Part shown: positions 8,041 through 18,965 of the stretch, one piece after another
Layout: every line of letters begins with the position of its first letter
Numbering within the stretch: position 1 is the first letter of the stretch
Assembly: GCA_900128395.1 (NCBI GenBank)
Contig: LT649450.1
Coordinates: forward strand, 1-25,673
DNA: 25,673 nt
Reading direction: 5' to 3'
Origin: Stramenopiles sp. TOSAG23-2
Taxonomy: Eukaryota > Sar
Program-made: the position numbers and the translations under genes
The notes under the pieces: generated by a model
What the model was told of the DNA's origin: nothing
The model's database searches: none
The model's input: only the letters and a program-made list of their open reading frames with translations

Positions 8041-9522
8041 TCAAGCGAATTTTTTATTTATGATGCAGTGATGCAATTGTTTGAGATACAAAAAATTACC
8101 TCAAAGCAAGAAATACGACAGGAAATACGTTCATTGATACGTAAAGCGGTGATAATGGATAAGGAAATTGATATGCAATGGCAGAAAACAAACAAAAACA
8201 CTATGGCCAGATTAAGTACCATTGAAGATGAAAACGAAAAGTGGATAAACTGGCAACTATATCAATCTGGAGAACTTTTTTTGCCTAAACAACAACAACA
8301 ACAACAAGAAGGAATAGGCATGAGGGGTATTAAAACTCATAAAATGATGCATCATCAAGAATTTAATTTAATTGGGTCGTTTCAATTTGGTGCAAAAATA
8401 TCAGATGTGGATAATGATGGGTATCAAGACTTAATAATAAGTGGTGATTTTGGCACGAGCAATATATATTGGAACAATCATAATGAATCATTTATAAAAG
8501 GATCGTTTGATTTAATTGAGGATATTTTAGATAATTCCATGGGTGCAACTGTTGGCGATTACAATCTAGATGGAAAATTAGATGTTTTGTTTACGTCTAC
8601 ATCAATTACTGATGATGATTTAAAATCGTTGAATTCAATCACAACGACAGCTGGTATGATTTTAAATTTTCGAGGCAATCATTTGTACAGAAATGTAGGT
8701 AACAGAAAATTTGAAGACGTTACCGATCAAGTTGGAATACGTGAGAGTGGATGGGGCTGGGGGGCTTTTTTTTTTGACTTTGACAATGATGGAGATTTAG
8801 ATACGTTTAACGGTAATGGAATGGATGACCCTGAGACTACGGATGATGATTTTGCGGTGAACCAGAAAGCACGATTATATGTTAATCAAGGGTATGAGGA
8901 AAAATTTAAAATGTTAGATGAAGCTTTTGTTAGAGGCATAGCAGATAGAGGTGATAATAGAGGCGCAATGACTTTAGATTTTGATAAGGATGGCGATTTA
9001 GATATTTTGCTAGTAAACCATGGATCTGAATTGAAGCTGTATGAAAATAATAATGGTAATTATTTTGATTTTCTAAAAGTATACGTCAAAGAAAGTGTCT
9101 ATGGTAGAACCAGCATTGGTGCAAAAGTTTGGGTTGAACTTTATTCACAAGATGATGATGATACGGAAGTGTCGCTTCATTATATGCAAGAAGTAGGGAG
9201 CAATGCTGCATTTTTAGGTCAATCAGAAGCGTGTGCACACTTTGGGTTGGGAAAGTTACAACAACAACAGTTTGTTCCAACGGAAAATGGCCATGATGAT
9301 GATGTTAACAGTGATATCAGTAACAATCTACATTACATCTACAATGTAACCATACAATGGCCATTCGTTGATGGTAAACAATATGTGGAAACATATTTGA
9401 ATAACATCCCCACGCGTTCTGAAATTATTGTTGCAAAACCCAATGGATGGAAGAAGAATTTATATCAAGTCTACGATGGCCTCGATAAAATAAATGAAAA
9501 TAATTTTTGTTTGGGCTATTAA
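7963..9522 (+). CDS. FG-GAP/ASPIC-UnbV beta-propeller protein
   Basis: 519 residues from the first ATG. The protein has FG-GAP/VCBS-type calcium-binding repeats, each with a DxDxDGxxD loop: DVDNDGYQD (148-156), DYNLDGKLD (199-207), DFDNDGDLD (272-280) and DFDKDGDLD (339-347). A C-terminal ASPIC/UnbV domain follows, with SIGAKVWVEL (384-393), HFGLG (426-430) and VTIQWP. This architecture is shared with CRTAC1 and many bacterial and protist extracellular proteins; it usually mediates adhesion or calcium-dependent binding. No signal peptide is seen. Codons 13-26 are antisense to the polycystin exon, so the true start may be a later Met (for example Met37 at 8071) or lie in a missed exon. Poly-Gln (110-115) and poly-Asp runs are low complexity. 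The domains are secure; the N-terminus and function are not. Confidence 0.8.
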   Translation: MTHFVRKMGKNLHVPDKTSTDRIQGISSEFFIYDAVMQLFEIQKITSKQEIRQEIRSLIRKAVIMDKEIDMQWQKTNKNTMARLSTIEDENEKWINWQLYQSGELFLPKQQQQQQEGIGMRGIKTHKMMHHQEFNLIGSFQFGAKISDVDNDGYQDLIISGDFGTSNIYWNNHNESFIKGSFDLIEDILDNSMGATVGDYNLDGKLDVLFTSTSITDDDLKSLNSITTTAGMILNFRGNHLYRNVGNRKFEDVTDQVGIRESGWGWGAFFFDFDNDGDLDTFNGNGMDDPETTDDDFAVNQKARLYVNQGYEEKFKMLDEAFVRGIADRGDNRGAMTLDFDKDGDLDILLVNHGSELKLYENNNGNYFDFLKVYVKESVYGRTSIGAKVWVELYSQDDDDTEVSLHYMQEVGSNAAFLGQSEACAHFGLGKLQQQQFVPTENGHDDDVNSDISNNLHYIYNVTIQWPFVDGKQYVETYLNNIPTRSEIIVAKPNGWKKNLYQVYDGLDKINENNFCLGY

Positions 9523-9754
9523 AAACTTGCGAGATTAATATTATTATTTTATACGATTTCTTCACGACTAAATACGTTCAGTAAAAAATTATTTACGCGC
9601 GTATACACACTTTTGTACGGCTTCTTACTTCGAAATGACTACTCTATATTATTCATCTTAATAATTGACTCTATCGTAAATTTATCTGCACACATCTCCT
9701 AGATTTATCTACTTCTTTGACTAAATGACGTTTGAATATGACTGGAAAATGTTT

Positions 9755-10300
9755 TTACGAACTATCATACTTGTTTGTGGTTTCAGTAGCATTTTTTATA
9801 TTGCCTTTTTGTTTACCCTGTCTCTTTATACTAGTTAAAGCATTTGGGCCTAGCTTTGCTTTCGCTGTTGCTGGCATAGCCTCATAAGATTTTTCTGAAG
9901 ATTCTTCTGGATCAGGCAACTTATCAACAATAGGACCTTCCTTTTTCTTCATTGGAGCTGGAGGCACTTCTCTTTCTTTAAGAATACGCACATTCTCTGC
10001 TTCTGCTTTTTGTACTGCTTCTTTTTCTGCTGGGGCTAAAGGTAAAGTTTTAGGTTGCACTGGTGCAGGTTCTGGTGGTGGCGGTGGTGGTGGCGGCGGC
10101 GGTGGCGATGGTGGTGTACACCCACATCCACAGGTAGTAACTGGTTGAACTATATGGCAACAGCCACAACTACTACTTGTTGCTACAATTGATACTGGTT
10201 CTGTTTGGTCAATGGTGGTGCCTTTAAGATTTTTTCCATGAGAAACAGCTACCAAGACTAACGACAAAACTACAATTATTGAAATTCTTCTTAATTTCAT
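9755..10300 (-). CDS. Secreted Cys/Pro-rich protein, unknown function
   Basis: 181 residues. The N-terminus MKLRRISIIVVLSLVLVAVS followed by HGK is a typical signal peptide with probable cleavage after SHG. A short cysteine cluster follows (SSCGCCHIVQ and TTCGCGC, seven Cys within about 20 residues), then a polyproline run (TPPSPPPPPPPPPPPEP, about 62-78) and a Lys/Glu/Ala-rich C-terminal half with Pro repeats. The layout resembles extracellular matrix or cell-wall structural proteins with a polyproline spacer. The Cys cluster could form disulfides or bind metal; no enzyme motif is present. A (TA)n tract (about 10306-10322) lies directly upstream of the ATG, as in several neighbours. I cannot assign a family. 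Confidence 0.75.
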   Translation of the reverse strand: MKLRRISIIVVLSLVLVAVSHGKNLKGTTIDQTEPVSIVATSSSCGCCHIVQPVTTCGCGCTPPSPPPPPPPPPPPEPAPVQPKTLPLAPAEKEAVQKAEAENVRILKEREVPPAPMKKKEGPIVDKLPDPEESSEKSYEAMPATAKAKLGPNALTSIKRQGKQKGNIKNATETTNKYDSS

Positions 10301-11168
10301 TATCTTATATATATATATATATGCAAATCTTTGGTGGATAATATTCCGACAATTTATGAAATTAATATATTGTTATTGTGTGCTCTTCTGTGTGTATTTA
10401 CGAGGAAATATTTATTTTTGTTGTTTATAATATTTGCCCTCTTTTTTCGTTTTTTTGGTTGGGTTGTGTTTGCCCTTCTTCAATTTTCTTTATGTTTATT
10501 TTTAACACCTAAGATTCCTTTTTAAATCTTTTGTAAGAACCTGTTTTGATATTTTGGTATTGAAATCTGTATTATTTACCTGTTCCTTTGTTTTTTAATA
10601 TATTTCTTTATTTCTATGATAATGAAATAAACGCTTTTTTAATTTAAAAAACTTAGGAAGTGGCGTACAAAAGTACCATACTACCATAATAGTTAATACA
10701 GTGATAGTCTATTACTGACAGCCTGACAGCTGCCATAATGTTAATGTTTATAGTTAGTCGTCGATATTATCCTGGAATATACCATTCATTATACGCCTGC
10801 TCAGAAAAATACTACAGTGTAAATACTTTAAATACTATGTGCTATTGCCTGTTTGCAAAAAAAAAAAGTCTGGGGGGGGGCATCATTTTTATTTATAGTG
10901 CTATTCACCTCCTATAATCAAAAATCAACAATTATACAGTAACAATTAATATGAAGAGTGCCTGGAGTGCAAGAAAGAACTTTTTGTTCGATTTTATAAA
11001 TATGTAAGTCCGACGAGATATTTAGTTATATTGGTAGAAATGGAAAATAGAAAAGTAAACACACTTTTTATGTTCAACTTGGCGACAAATTTTAATCACG
11101 TTAGTCCCCGATAAGGGTTGTATATATAGATAAAGAGAGAAAGGATAACAAAGAGAATAATATTTATA
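10301..11168. other. Divergent intergenic region, no gene seen
   Basis: About 870 bp between the secreted-protein start and the 92-residue gene. It contains a T-rich stretch with a spurious hydrophobic frame (10331-10525), short repeats such as GACAGCCTGACAGCTG near 10716-10733, and an A9/G8 homopolymer junction near 10858-10880. Promoters of both genes are expected here. Confidence 0.4.
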
Positions 11169-11447
11169 ATGGCATATAATCCACCAAATAGATATCCAAA
11201 TAATGTTGTAATTCCGGGGAATATGATAGATGCATCTGTGTTTAATACACTGAAAATTTTAAATATGATTGAAAAATCCGTGCTGCCACAACTCCCGAAT
11301 ACTTCTGCAAATCAAGCAATGATACCACAAGTTGGTACAGAAAATTTTTATAAATGGATGGATATCATTATGACGCAACCAAATGCAGATCCAAAATCAA
11401 AAGCTCGTAGGCGTGTGCATGTAATTACTAGACATCTTGTTTATTAG
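11169..11447 (+). CDS. Small protein of unknown function (92 aa)
   Basis: The frame starts MAYNPPNRYPNNVVIPGNMI and ends in a basic segment (KSKARRRVHVITRHLVY). It has no signal peptide or transmembrane segment. The middle (FNTLKILNMIEKSVLPQL, then ENFYKWMDIIMTQ) is amphipathic and reads like a real folded protein rather than low-complexity noise. The ATG is preceded by an A/T-rich purine leader typical of the neighbours. The C-terminus could continue in another exon, because the stop comes soon after a basic run, but no clear donor site was identified. I do not recognise the family. Confidence 0.5.
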   Translation: MAYNPPNRYPNNVVIPGNMIDASVFNTLKILNMIEKSVLPQLPNTSANQAMIPQVGTENFYKWMDIIMTQPNADPKSKARRRVHVITRHLVY

Positions 11448-11770
11448 TTCATCCTGAAAATTGTAAAACTATTTTTTCGCGATAATACGTCGAAAAACAA
11501 TAATATTTTTAAAAAAATGAAAAAAAATTATAATATGTAAAATATAATGTTTAATCTTTTATTATTTCAAGATTAAATTTTATTATACCCCCCCATATAT
11601 ATGTTGGACTCGCAATTTAAAAACAAATGTCGGTCCCATAAATTTTTGTCCACCATCAAACTTGTGTGTGTTTATCTCAAATATGAAATATGATATAATA
11701 CAACTTTTATTTTTGTTTGTTTGTTATGATATCATAGAAACATATATACACCATTACACACAACAGTATC
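11448..11770. other. Convergent 3' intergenic region
   Basis: AT-rich spacer between two converging genes, with homopolymer A and T runs, a C-run near 11588-11594 and AATACGTCGAAAA near 11484-11497. Only transcript ends are expected. Confidence 0.35.
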
Positions 11771-12913
11771 CTACTTCTTATTGATAAAAATTGGAGCATC
11801 GATTTTATTATCAGCCGTATTTGCGTTCACGTTCAAAGTACTAGTTAACCCTAAGTTCGTACTACTAATTGTATTCGGAGTAAAAGGCATATTTGTTTTT
11901 GTCGTATTTAACGTTATCGTCGGTTTTTGGATTGGCTTTTGAGCAATAGTATTACTCCCGATGATGGTAGTGTTGTTAATCAACCCACTACTATTGCCAT
12001 TACTGATGCTACTAGTACTGATGTTTGTCGTAACAGGAGGAGCAGTATATGGTGTTGTTGTTGTAATTGGCATTGTTGGTTTCGTAAGACCATTTTTTGT
12101 TATGACACTGCTAATTGTGGGTTTACTTGGCATAATAATTGGTTTGCTTATACTTGGTTTAATAATATATTTCTGATTTTTAGTCAACAACATATTTTTC
12201 TTAGATGTACTATTATTGCTACTACCTGGAGTTATTTTTTTTTTCACCGGTTCTGGTTTATTTTTCATAAATTCTTCATCAATTTCGAAATCTTTTGGTA
12301 TAGTAGTCCGATCGAAATATCTTTGTGTTACAACGGCTTTAGATGGGATTTTCAATACTTGTCGACAATGCATTCGATCTTTCATCACTAATGTCCTAGT
12401 TAATGTAAATCGTTGCTTATTATCAATAGTCGTTTCCTCCACGATCCTTGGTGTATCTGATTTCCTTACTAAAATTTTAAATTCACGTCCACTTTTCCTT
12501 GTTTCCACATGTTCGGTTGCAAAACTATACGTGCAACTACGATTTGCCATTCTAGATTTACGACTTACAGTATATTTATCACCTTCTATTGTTATAACAT
12601 GATACGTTGCATATTGTTTCTCCGCTTTCATAGCTGCCTCGCATGCGATTTCTGTTACCCCCATGGTCTTTAAATATGCCTCTAGCGTCTCTGATTTATC
12701 CGTATCTAATTTCCAAGTACCATCAAAGTCTTGTACCGAGACTGCTTTTGCAGATTCTGGTAACTTGGCGGATTCTAATGCTAAAGATTGTCCACCAACG
12801 TATATACTAGCTGGTTTCCCCCAATATACTGGCGGCGCTCTTTTCCTATTATTATGTTTTGATTTTTTACTTTTAGAAGACTTTCCTTTCGGAGCTGAAC
12901 GTTTTGATGGCAT
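11771..12913 (-). CDS. FABP/lipocalin-like protein with basic N-terminus
   Basis: 380 residues. Residues about 61-200 resemble the cytosolic fatty-acid-binding (calycin) beta-barrel: DFDGTWKLDTDKSETLEAYL with KTMGV (62-86) matches the typical first strand and helix-turn region, followed by alternating strands (YHVITIEGDKYTVSRKS, CTYSFATEHVETRK, REFKILVRKSDTPRIVEE, RFTLTRTLVM). In the family this barrel binds a fatty acid or other small hydrophobic ligand. The N-terminus (1-27) is Lys/Arg/Ser-rich (KGKSSKSKKSKHNNRKRAP) and could be a nuclear localisation signal. The last 160 residues are Thr/Ser/Asn/Pro/Ile-rich low complexity. The domain is normally about 130 residues and stands alone, so both extensions are unusual. 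The fold assignment rests on the first motif and strand pattern and is moderately confident. Confidence 0.65.
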   Translation of the reverse strand: MPSKRSAPKGKSSKSKKSKHNNRKRAPPVYWGKPASIYVGGQSLALESAKLPESAKAVSVQDFDGTWKLDTDKSETLEAYLKTMGVTEIACEAAMKAEKQYATYHVITIEGDKYTVSRKSRMANRSCTYSFATEHVETRKSGREFKILVRKSDTPRIVEETTIDNKQRFTLTRTLVMKDRMHCRQVLKIPSKAVVTQRYFDRTTIPKDFEIDEEFMKNKPEPVKKKITPGSSNNSTSKKNMLLTKNQKYIIKPSISKPIIMPSKPTISSVITKNGLTKPTMPITTTTPYTAPPVTTNISTSSISNGNSSGLINNTTIIGSNTIAQKPIQKPTITLNTTKTNMPFTPNTISSTNLGLTSTLNVNANTADNKIDAPIFINKK

Positions 12914-13300
12914 GTTTTCTTTTTTACTTTCAACACAAGAGCAAAAAAAAAAGAAGAAACTGATGAGAGATTAAAAATTTGTCTGGTCAATAATATAATT
13001 GAGATGAACTCCCTCTCTCTCTCTATTTTCCAATGTGATTGAAGATGTGATAATATATATAATATAATATATATATATACGCTATATTCTTCTAATTGTC
13101 TCACGTCACATATAATTTCCGTCCCCAATGTACTTCCTGTTGTTATGTTGACCTGATTAAATATCTATATATTGATGAAAACATAGATAAGTTCATAATG
13201 CTAATTTCATGTTAATTCATCATCTTCGTGGTAGTGGGTTTTCAACTTGATTCCTTCGTAATTCTCGTCCATCAATTTGTATTACCAAGCCTATATACCT
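12914..13300. other. Upstream region of the FABP-like gene
   Basis: No gene seen. It contains a CT/GA-rich run near 13011-13025, (TA)n around 13050-13080 and the motif CTCACGTCAC near 13099-13108, which contains a TGACGT-like core on the complementary strand. It is probably the promoter and leader of the minus-strand FABP-like gene; the rest grades into the decayed region to the right. Confidence 0.35.
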
Positions 13301-13301
13301 A

Positions 13302-14405
13302 CTAAATATACACAATCAGGTGGAAAAAAAATAGCCAAGGCCATATATTTAGATTAGCTAGTATTGTGTACCTGCTAATTCCTAGCATACAAATAGCACG
13401 GGTTTTTGCTTCGCCTATCTTTTTGAAATTTAAGTATAACTTTATATAGTGTCTTATATCTTTACTGCTACCCTCTAGTATTATGCATCTTGATGAAGGA
13501 AATGAGCCACTTGCACTGATCATAAACAATATGCTTGTGAACCCATTATATGGAGGTGGTTCATCATGCAGTAGTTTATAAATTGAATTTCTATATTTTA
13601 ATTCTTGTTTGACCCACTCTTTTTGTGCTACTTTCCTTTTGTATGCTTGTTACTGCTTGTAGCCCCCATCCTGCTCCTTTTGCAAAATTGGATGTTTCTT
13701 TTCTCAACTTGAGCTGTATTTGGCAATTCTTTGGCATGTTGCAGGAGAACCCGGTCTGTGAGCACCCGCTCCAAATCAACGGGCGCAGTAGAAAGTTTGT
13801 TGAGTAATTTCGACGAACAATGCGATCTATTGCATAGTACGTCAAATCCACACCATTTCGTGCAGCAATTATGTATTGGGGTCTAAAGTTGAGGATGTGA
13901 CTCATCTTTCAACCCTTTCTATATTTTACTTTGACTACCCCCTTTTTCCTCCAGCCTTTTTAATTTTTTGAAAAAGTACTTGCTGGATCGGGCTAGTGTT
14001 AAGACGGTTTTTACGTCCAGCTTCTCTTTTCGTCGGTTATTTGCCAAAGATTTGCCAAATACAAGTCATGTAACAATATAAGTATTACTTCTGAAAATGC
14101 CCTATACAAGGGACCTAATTATTGCAATTTTTCAATTCAATGCTAAATAATTGTTTCCATGCTTGGTTTTTCAACCATTTCTCGGTCAATGCATTTTTAC
14201 CTGTTAGTAGTCGTAGTTTCTCAATACCGTGCGTCTCCTGCGCATTGTCATCGAATATCATTGCTTTAACTGCAGAAATGTCTATTGTTTTGTCAATTAA
14301 GCGATTAATTTCTTTGTTTGCTTTGATGAGGCAATCTTGCTTTATATGCAAGTTGTGTCCTACATTGAAGGAAAATTTATTCAATGTACTACATGGAAAA
14401 GGCAA
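13302..14405 (-). pseudogene. Decayed coding region, unknown origin
   Basis: Several minus-strand pieces read like protein but are broken. From 14405 to 14115 an open piece contains KANKEINRLIDKTIDIS and ALTEKWLKNQAWKQL. A different frame then continues from about 14111 down to 13628 (SNTYIVT, LVFGKSLANNRRKEKLDVK, LARSSKYFFKKLKRLEEK, CCTKWCGFDVLCNRSHC, PVDLERVLTDRVLLQHAKE), interrupted by stops at 14102-14104 (TAG), 14066-14068 (TGA), 13919-13921 (TAG) and 13883-13885 (TAG). An overlapping frame at 13591-13905 is fully open, so the true original frame is uncertain. Another protein-like piece lies at 13302-13580 (PPPYNGFTSILFMISASGS). Base composition is locally more GC-rich (for example 13745-13795) than the flanks. 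I cannot name the family; a dead transposon or transferred gene is plausible. Confidence 0.4.
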
Positions 14406-14429
14406 CAGTCTTTTGGCAATAAGTATTGC

Positions 14430-14930
14430 AAGCAGGATTTTATGTATGAAACCAATACCTCATGATATCAGTGGTGGAATTCAACTGGTATGGTGTATGG
14501 TGTGAAAAATAGAATGAATTTTACTTGTCTGGATTATCATGGTGCATTTGTGCATAGCAAAATGCCAGATAAATTTGATGTTTATATTAAAGCACCATAT
14601 GGAATCCAAGTAAATGAAAATAAAGTTGATAAACAGGAAGCTAAATCAAAAAGGAAAAGCTGTAAATTTTCATTGTGTGGATAGCATGCCATTATAAACG
14701 TTTATGTATCATGCCATAATAGTGTATTATCCCAATTTGATTCCAAAATTTTACAATGGTACTATAAAAGCAATTAATGATGAAACTGTTGTAGTTGCAT
14801 ACAATTTGACACACCAGGTTTTGTTCAATCAAAATATGATCCATGTTTGTTTATTTGGAAACAAGGAACTCAAAGGATATATGCTATTACTATTACTATG
14901 CTTTTTTGACTGACAATGCTATCCCCCTTG
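14430..14930 (+). pseudogene. Broken plus-strand fragments, possible Copia-type RT relic
   Basis: The piece around 14490-14684 encodes TCLDYHGAFVHSKMPDKF followed by DVYIKAPYGIQ. This resembles the first conserved block of Ty1/copia reverse transcriptases (LDVKxAFLNGxL...IYMxxPEG), with the Asp, Ala-Phe and Pro-x-Gly positions kept. The frame ends soon after. A second short piece at 14704-14913 (PKFYNGTIKAINDETVVVAY) resembles a small beta-barrel. Neither has an intact context, LTRs or an integrase nearby, so this is at most a relic. The similarity is short and could be chance. Confidence 0.3.
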
Positions 14931-14982
14931 TAAAACAAATTTTAGTGTTCTTGAAGAGGGTTTGCCACCAAGAAGGGTCTAG

Positions 14983-15166
14983 CGCCCAAATATGTGCACT
15001 AACTAAATAATACTGTTCACTATGGGAAATATATCTATATATTGTTTTCTAAAATGCCAATTTTATTTTTCATTTATTTGTAAAAAATAGTAAATATCCG
15101 AAAATATAGAAGAAATGATGAATATTTTCCCCATAGTGAATAGTCTTAAGTGCACATATTTGGGCG
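14983..15166. mobile_element. MITE-like foldback element
   Basis: Positions 14983-15000 (CGCCCAAATATGTGCACT) are the perfect reverse complement of 15149-15166. The pairing continues imperfectly inward (TTCACTATGGG at 15016-15026 with CCCATAGTGAA at 15130-15140), giving arms of roughly 45-50 bp around an AT-rich centre of about 90 bp. No coding capacity and no obvious target-site duplication are seen. The size and structure fit a miniature inverted-repeat transposable element in an already decayed region. Confidence 0.65.
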
Positions 15167-16918
<1,752 letters not shown>

Positions 16919-17619
16919 AAACAGAGGAAAAGAGTCTTTTTATTGTTGTGTGTAATGTGTTGTACAAATACATGGGGTGTATAACGAAGTAGGAAAGTGT
17001 ATTTGTGTGAGTGTGGGTATTTATATATATTACACGCGTTGGTAATAATAGTGTTTCAAATCAGAGACACCACCAAAAACAATGTGTGTGTGTGCGAGGT
17101 GTTTTGAATGTTCGCGATGCGGGGGTATTAATTTTTAAATAAATTGTAAAATTATATATATATTTTATATATACTCGTATATAGTAATAATTAAAATGCA
17201 ATATTAACTTCTCTCTCTTTTTACCGAGTATAATTTTTTTTAATTTACTCATATGATAAATTCCTACTCTCCAGAAAGAATACAATAACTGAGACAAATC
17301 TATCTCACTAAACTGAAAGATGGACAATGAATCGTAACATTGCGATAGAGTTCATTGAAATCCACAGAGTGTGCCTCGTATTAAATGTATAATTATATAT
17401 ATATGTACCTATATAAATTGCGCTTTTTTAAATTAAATTTATACATCATATATCACATTTTACCAAAAAATTTGTTTTACACTCTTTTGGATTCAAGCAT
17501 CTAGCACACATGTCCTCGTATCTTTCTCTATCTCTCACCAATCTACAAAAGCTCTGTTAGATCTTAGGTTCATCTAATTCACCAAAAGGAACTCTTTTTG
17601 CCTTTTGCTCTTGAAACTA
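16919..17619. other. Convergent intergenic region
   Basis: About 700 bp between the ends of RuvB-like 1 and the acidic protein gene. It holds GT- and TA-rich simple repeats, ATAACGAAGTAG at 16981-16992 and no credible coding frame. Confidence 0.4.
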
Positions 17620-18117
17620 TCATACGACTTGTAATGTAACAATATTAACAAAGCCATAGTAATGACGCAAATTTCCATATTCGTAATCTTCGTCTTCAAT
17701 ATCCCATTCCCAAAATTTTAAGCCGTCAGATTCACTACCCTCTTTCATTTCATACGAGTAAAGTTGATCCTCAGCAATTTCTTCTTCTACTTCTGTCATT
17801 ATGCTTATTCTAGCCTTTAGCTCTTTAAACTTCCTTTCTGCAGCATCATTAGCCTTTTCAATAGTTCCATATGCTACACTAGACTTGCCTTCACAATTAT
17901 TACGAGCGACCTCTGAACGATATTCATCCTTCGCATTCGTAACCTCTGAACCATAACAATCTTCGAAGGCTTGGTCACCAAATTTATCAATAAATCCTTC
18001 GTGGCTCCATTCAATTAAGTATACTGCGGAAGGTACATTTTCATTCTCTTTACCATTTTTTAGTTTCTTTCTTACACTTTTTTCCTTCGTGCCTTGGGTT
18101 TTCCGTTTCCCAGGCAT
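17620..18117 (-). CDS. Acidic protein with basic N-terminus, unknown function
   Basis: 165 residues. The N-terminus is Lys/Arg-rich (MPGKRKTQGTKEKSVRKKLK), resembling a nuclear localisation signal. A compact block follows with VYLIEWSHEGFIDKFGDQAF, then an Ala/Glu/Lys-rich segment predicted to be helical (about 75-115, AYGTIEKANDAAERKFKELK), and a strongly acidic, aromatic C-terminus (WEWDIEDEDYEYGNLRHYYG). No transmembrane segment is seen. The aromatic and Cys content argue against random sequence. I do not recognise the family; a lineage-specific nuclear protein is a reasonable guess. The A/T-rich leader before the ATG matches the neighbours. Confidence 0.6.
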   Translation of the reverse strand: MPGKRKTQGTKEKSVRKKLKNGKENENVPSAVYLIEWSHEGFIDKFGDQAFEDCYGSEVTNAKDEYRSEVARNNCEGKSSVAYGTIEKANDAAERKFKELKARISIMTEVEEEIAEDQLYSYEMKEGSESDGLKFWEWDIEDEDYEYGNLRHYYGFVNIVTLQVV

Positions 18118-18635
18118 GTTTTATTGTAGTGTAATGTTATTTCTCAGGTTGTTCCGAGTGGTATCTTAATCATCAAACCAAAAGACGCATTGAAAGGGAG
18201 ATATATGATACTACTGTAAATCCCATTAAGTGTATCTTAATCCTTATTAATCTACCCACATATATGATTTTTTCCAATGATGAGAAGTGCAATCCAGCAA
18301 TGCTGGAATGTCTTTACAGCATTAATACAGTAACTTTTTGCAGAGAGAAATTCTCTCTGCCTGGTCTGCTTTTTGACTTTTTTTTCTCGAAATTTAAATA
18401 TTATTGTTATAAGGTATTCTTATTATATAGGAAGCCAGGAAGGCGATTTCAGTACCCTTAAAAACGTACTATAAAATGTACTAAATTGGGAGATTATTTG
18501 ATGAAAACGTTACACATCGACATATTGATGAAAACACACATTTTAAAAGAATAAAACAATATATAGACGAGAACTAAGAATATAGATAGATAGATAGATA
18601 CCAACAACAACACCAACACCAACAAGAGAGCAACG
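18118..18635. other. Intergenic region with two small palindromes
   Basis: Divergent space between the acidic protein and the EF-hand gene. It contains TCCAGCAATGCTGGA (18293-18307, 7-bp arms) and GCAGAGAGAAATTCTCTCTGC (18340-18360, 10-bp arms around one base). A (GATA)n-like stretch near 18583-18600 and a CAACAACACCAACACCAAC leader precede the EF-hand ATG. No gene seen. Confidence 0.45.
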
Positions 18636-18965
18636 ATGACACCCTCGTCCTCCTCCAAACAAAAAACAAAAATAGTCAAATCAACATTGCAAGCTAGAAG
18701 GCAAGATAATGAATTACATGTAGCAGAATTATTTCATTTAATAGATAAGGATGGATCTCAATCTATTGAAATACGAGAATTATTAAGTGCGTTAAAAAAA
18801 CCAGACGTATTAAAACGAATAAATGAATTTGAACCATTAAAATTTTTATTAAAAGGTGATGAAGTTGAAAAAACATTTAAAAAAATGGATAAAGGAGATG
18901 ATTCAGATGATGATTCAGGGGATGTTGAAAACGATGGATTAATCACTCTTCGCAAGTGCTCGTAG
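18636..18965 (+). CDS. Short EF-hand protein, possibly truncated
   Basis: 109 residues. The first EF-hand has the canonical loop DKDGSQSIEIRE (about 37-48: Asp1, Asp3, Ser5, Ser7, Glu12), inside helices ELHVAELFHLI and LLSALKK. It should bind calcium. The second site (FKKMDKGDDSDDDSGDVEND followed by GLITLRKCS) has an acidic insertion of about 12 residues, so its loop must be counted as DVENDGLITLRK, with Lys instead of Glu at position 12. The frame stops three codons later, where the second exiting helix should begin. The last eight codons overlap the 3' end of the minus-strand membrane-protein gene. Either the protein ends here, it continues in an unseen exon, or a rearrangement cut its C-terminus. 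The family is certain, the role is not. Confidence 0.75.
   Translation: MTPSSSSKQKTKIVKSTLQARRQDNELHVAELFHLIDKDGSQSIEIRELLSALKKPDVLKRINEFEPLKFLLKGDEVEKTFKKMDKGDDSDDDSGDVENDGLITLRKCS

Noticed and set aside
10331-10525. Hydrophobic 64-residue frame
   Set aside because: T-rich intergenic DNA gives Phe/Leu-rich translations by composition alone.
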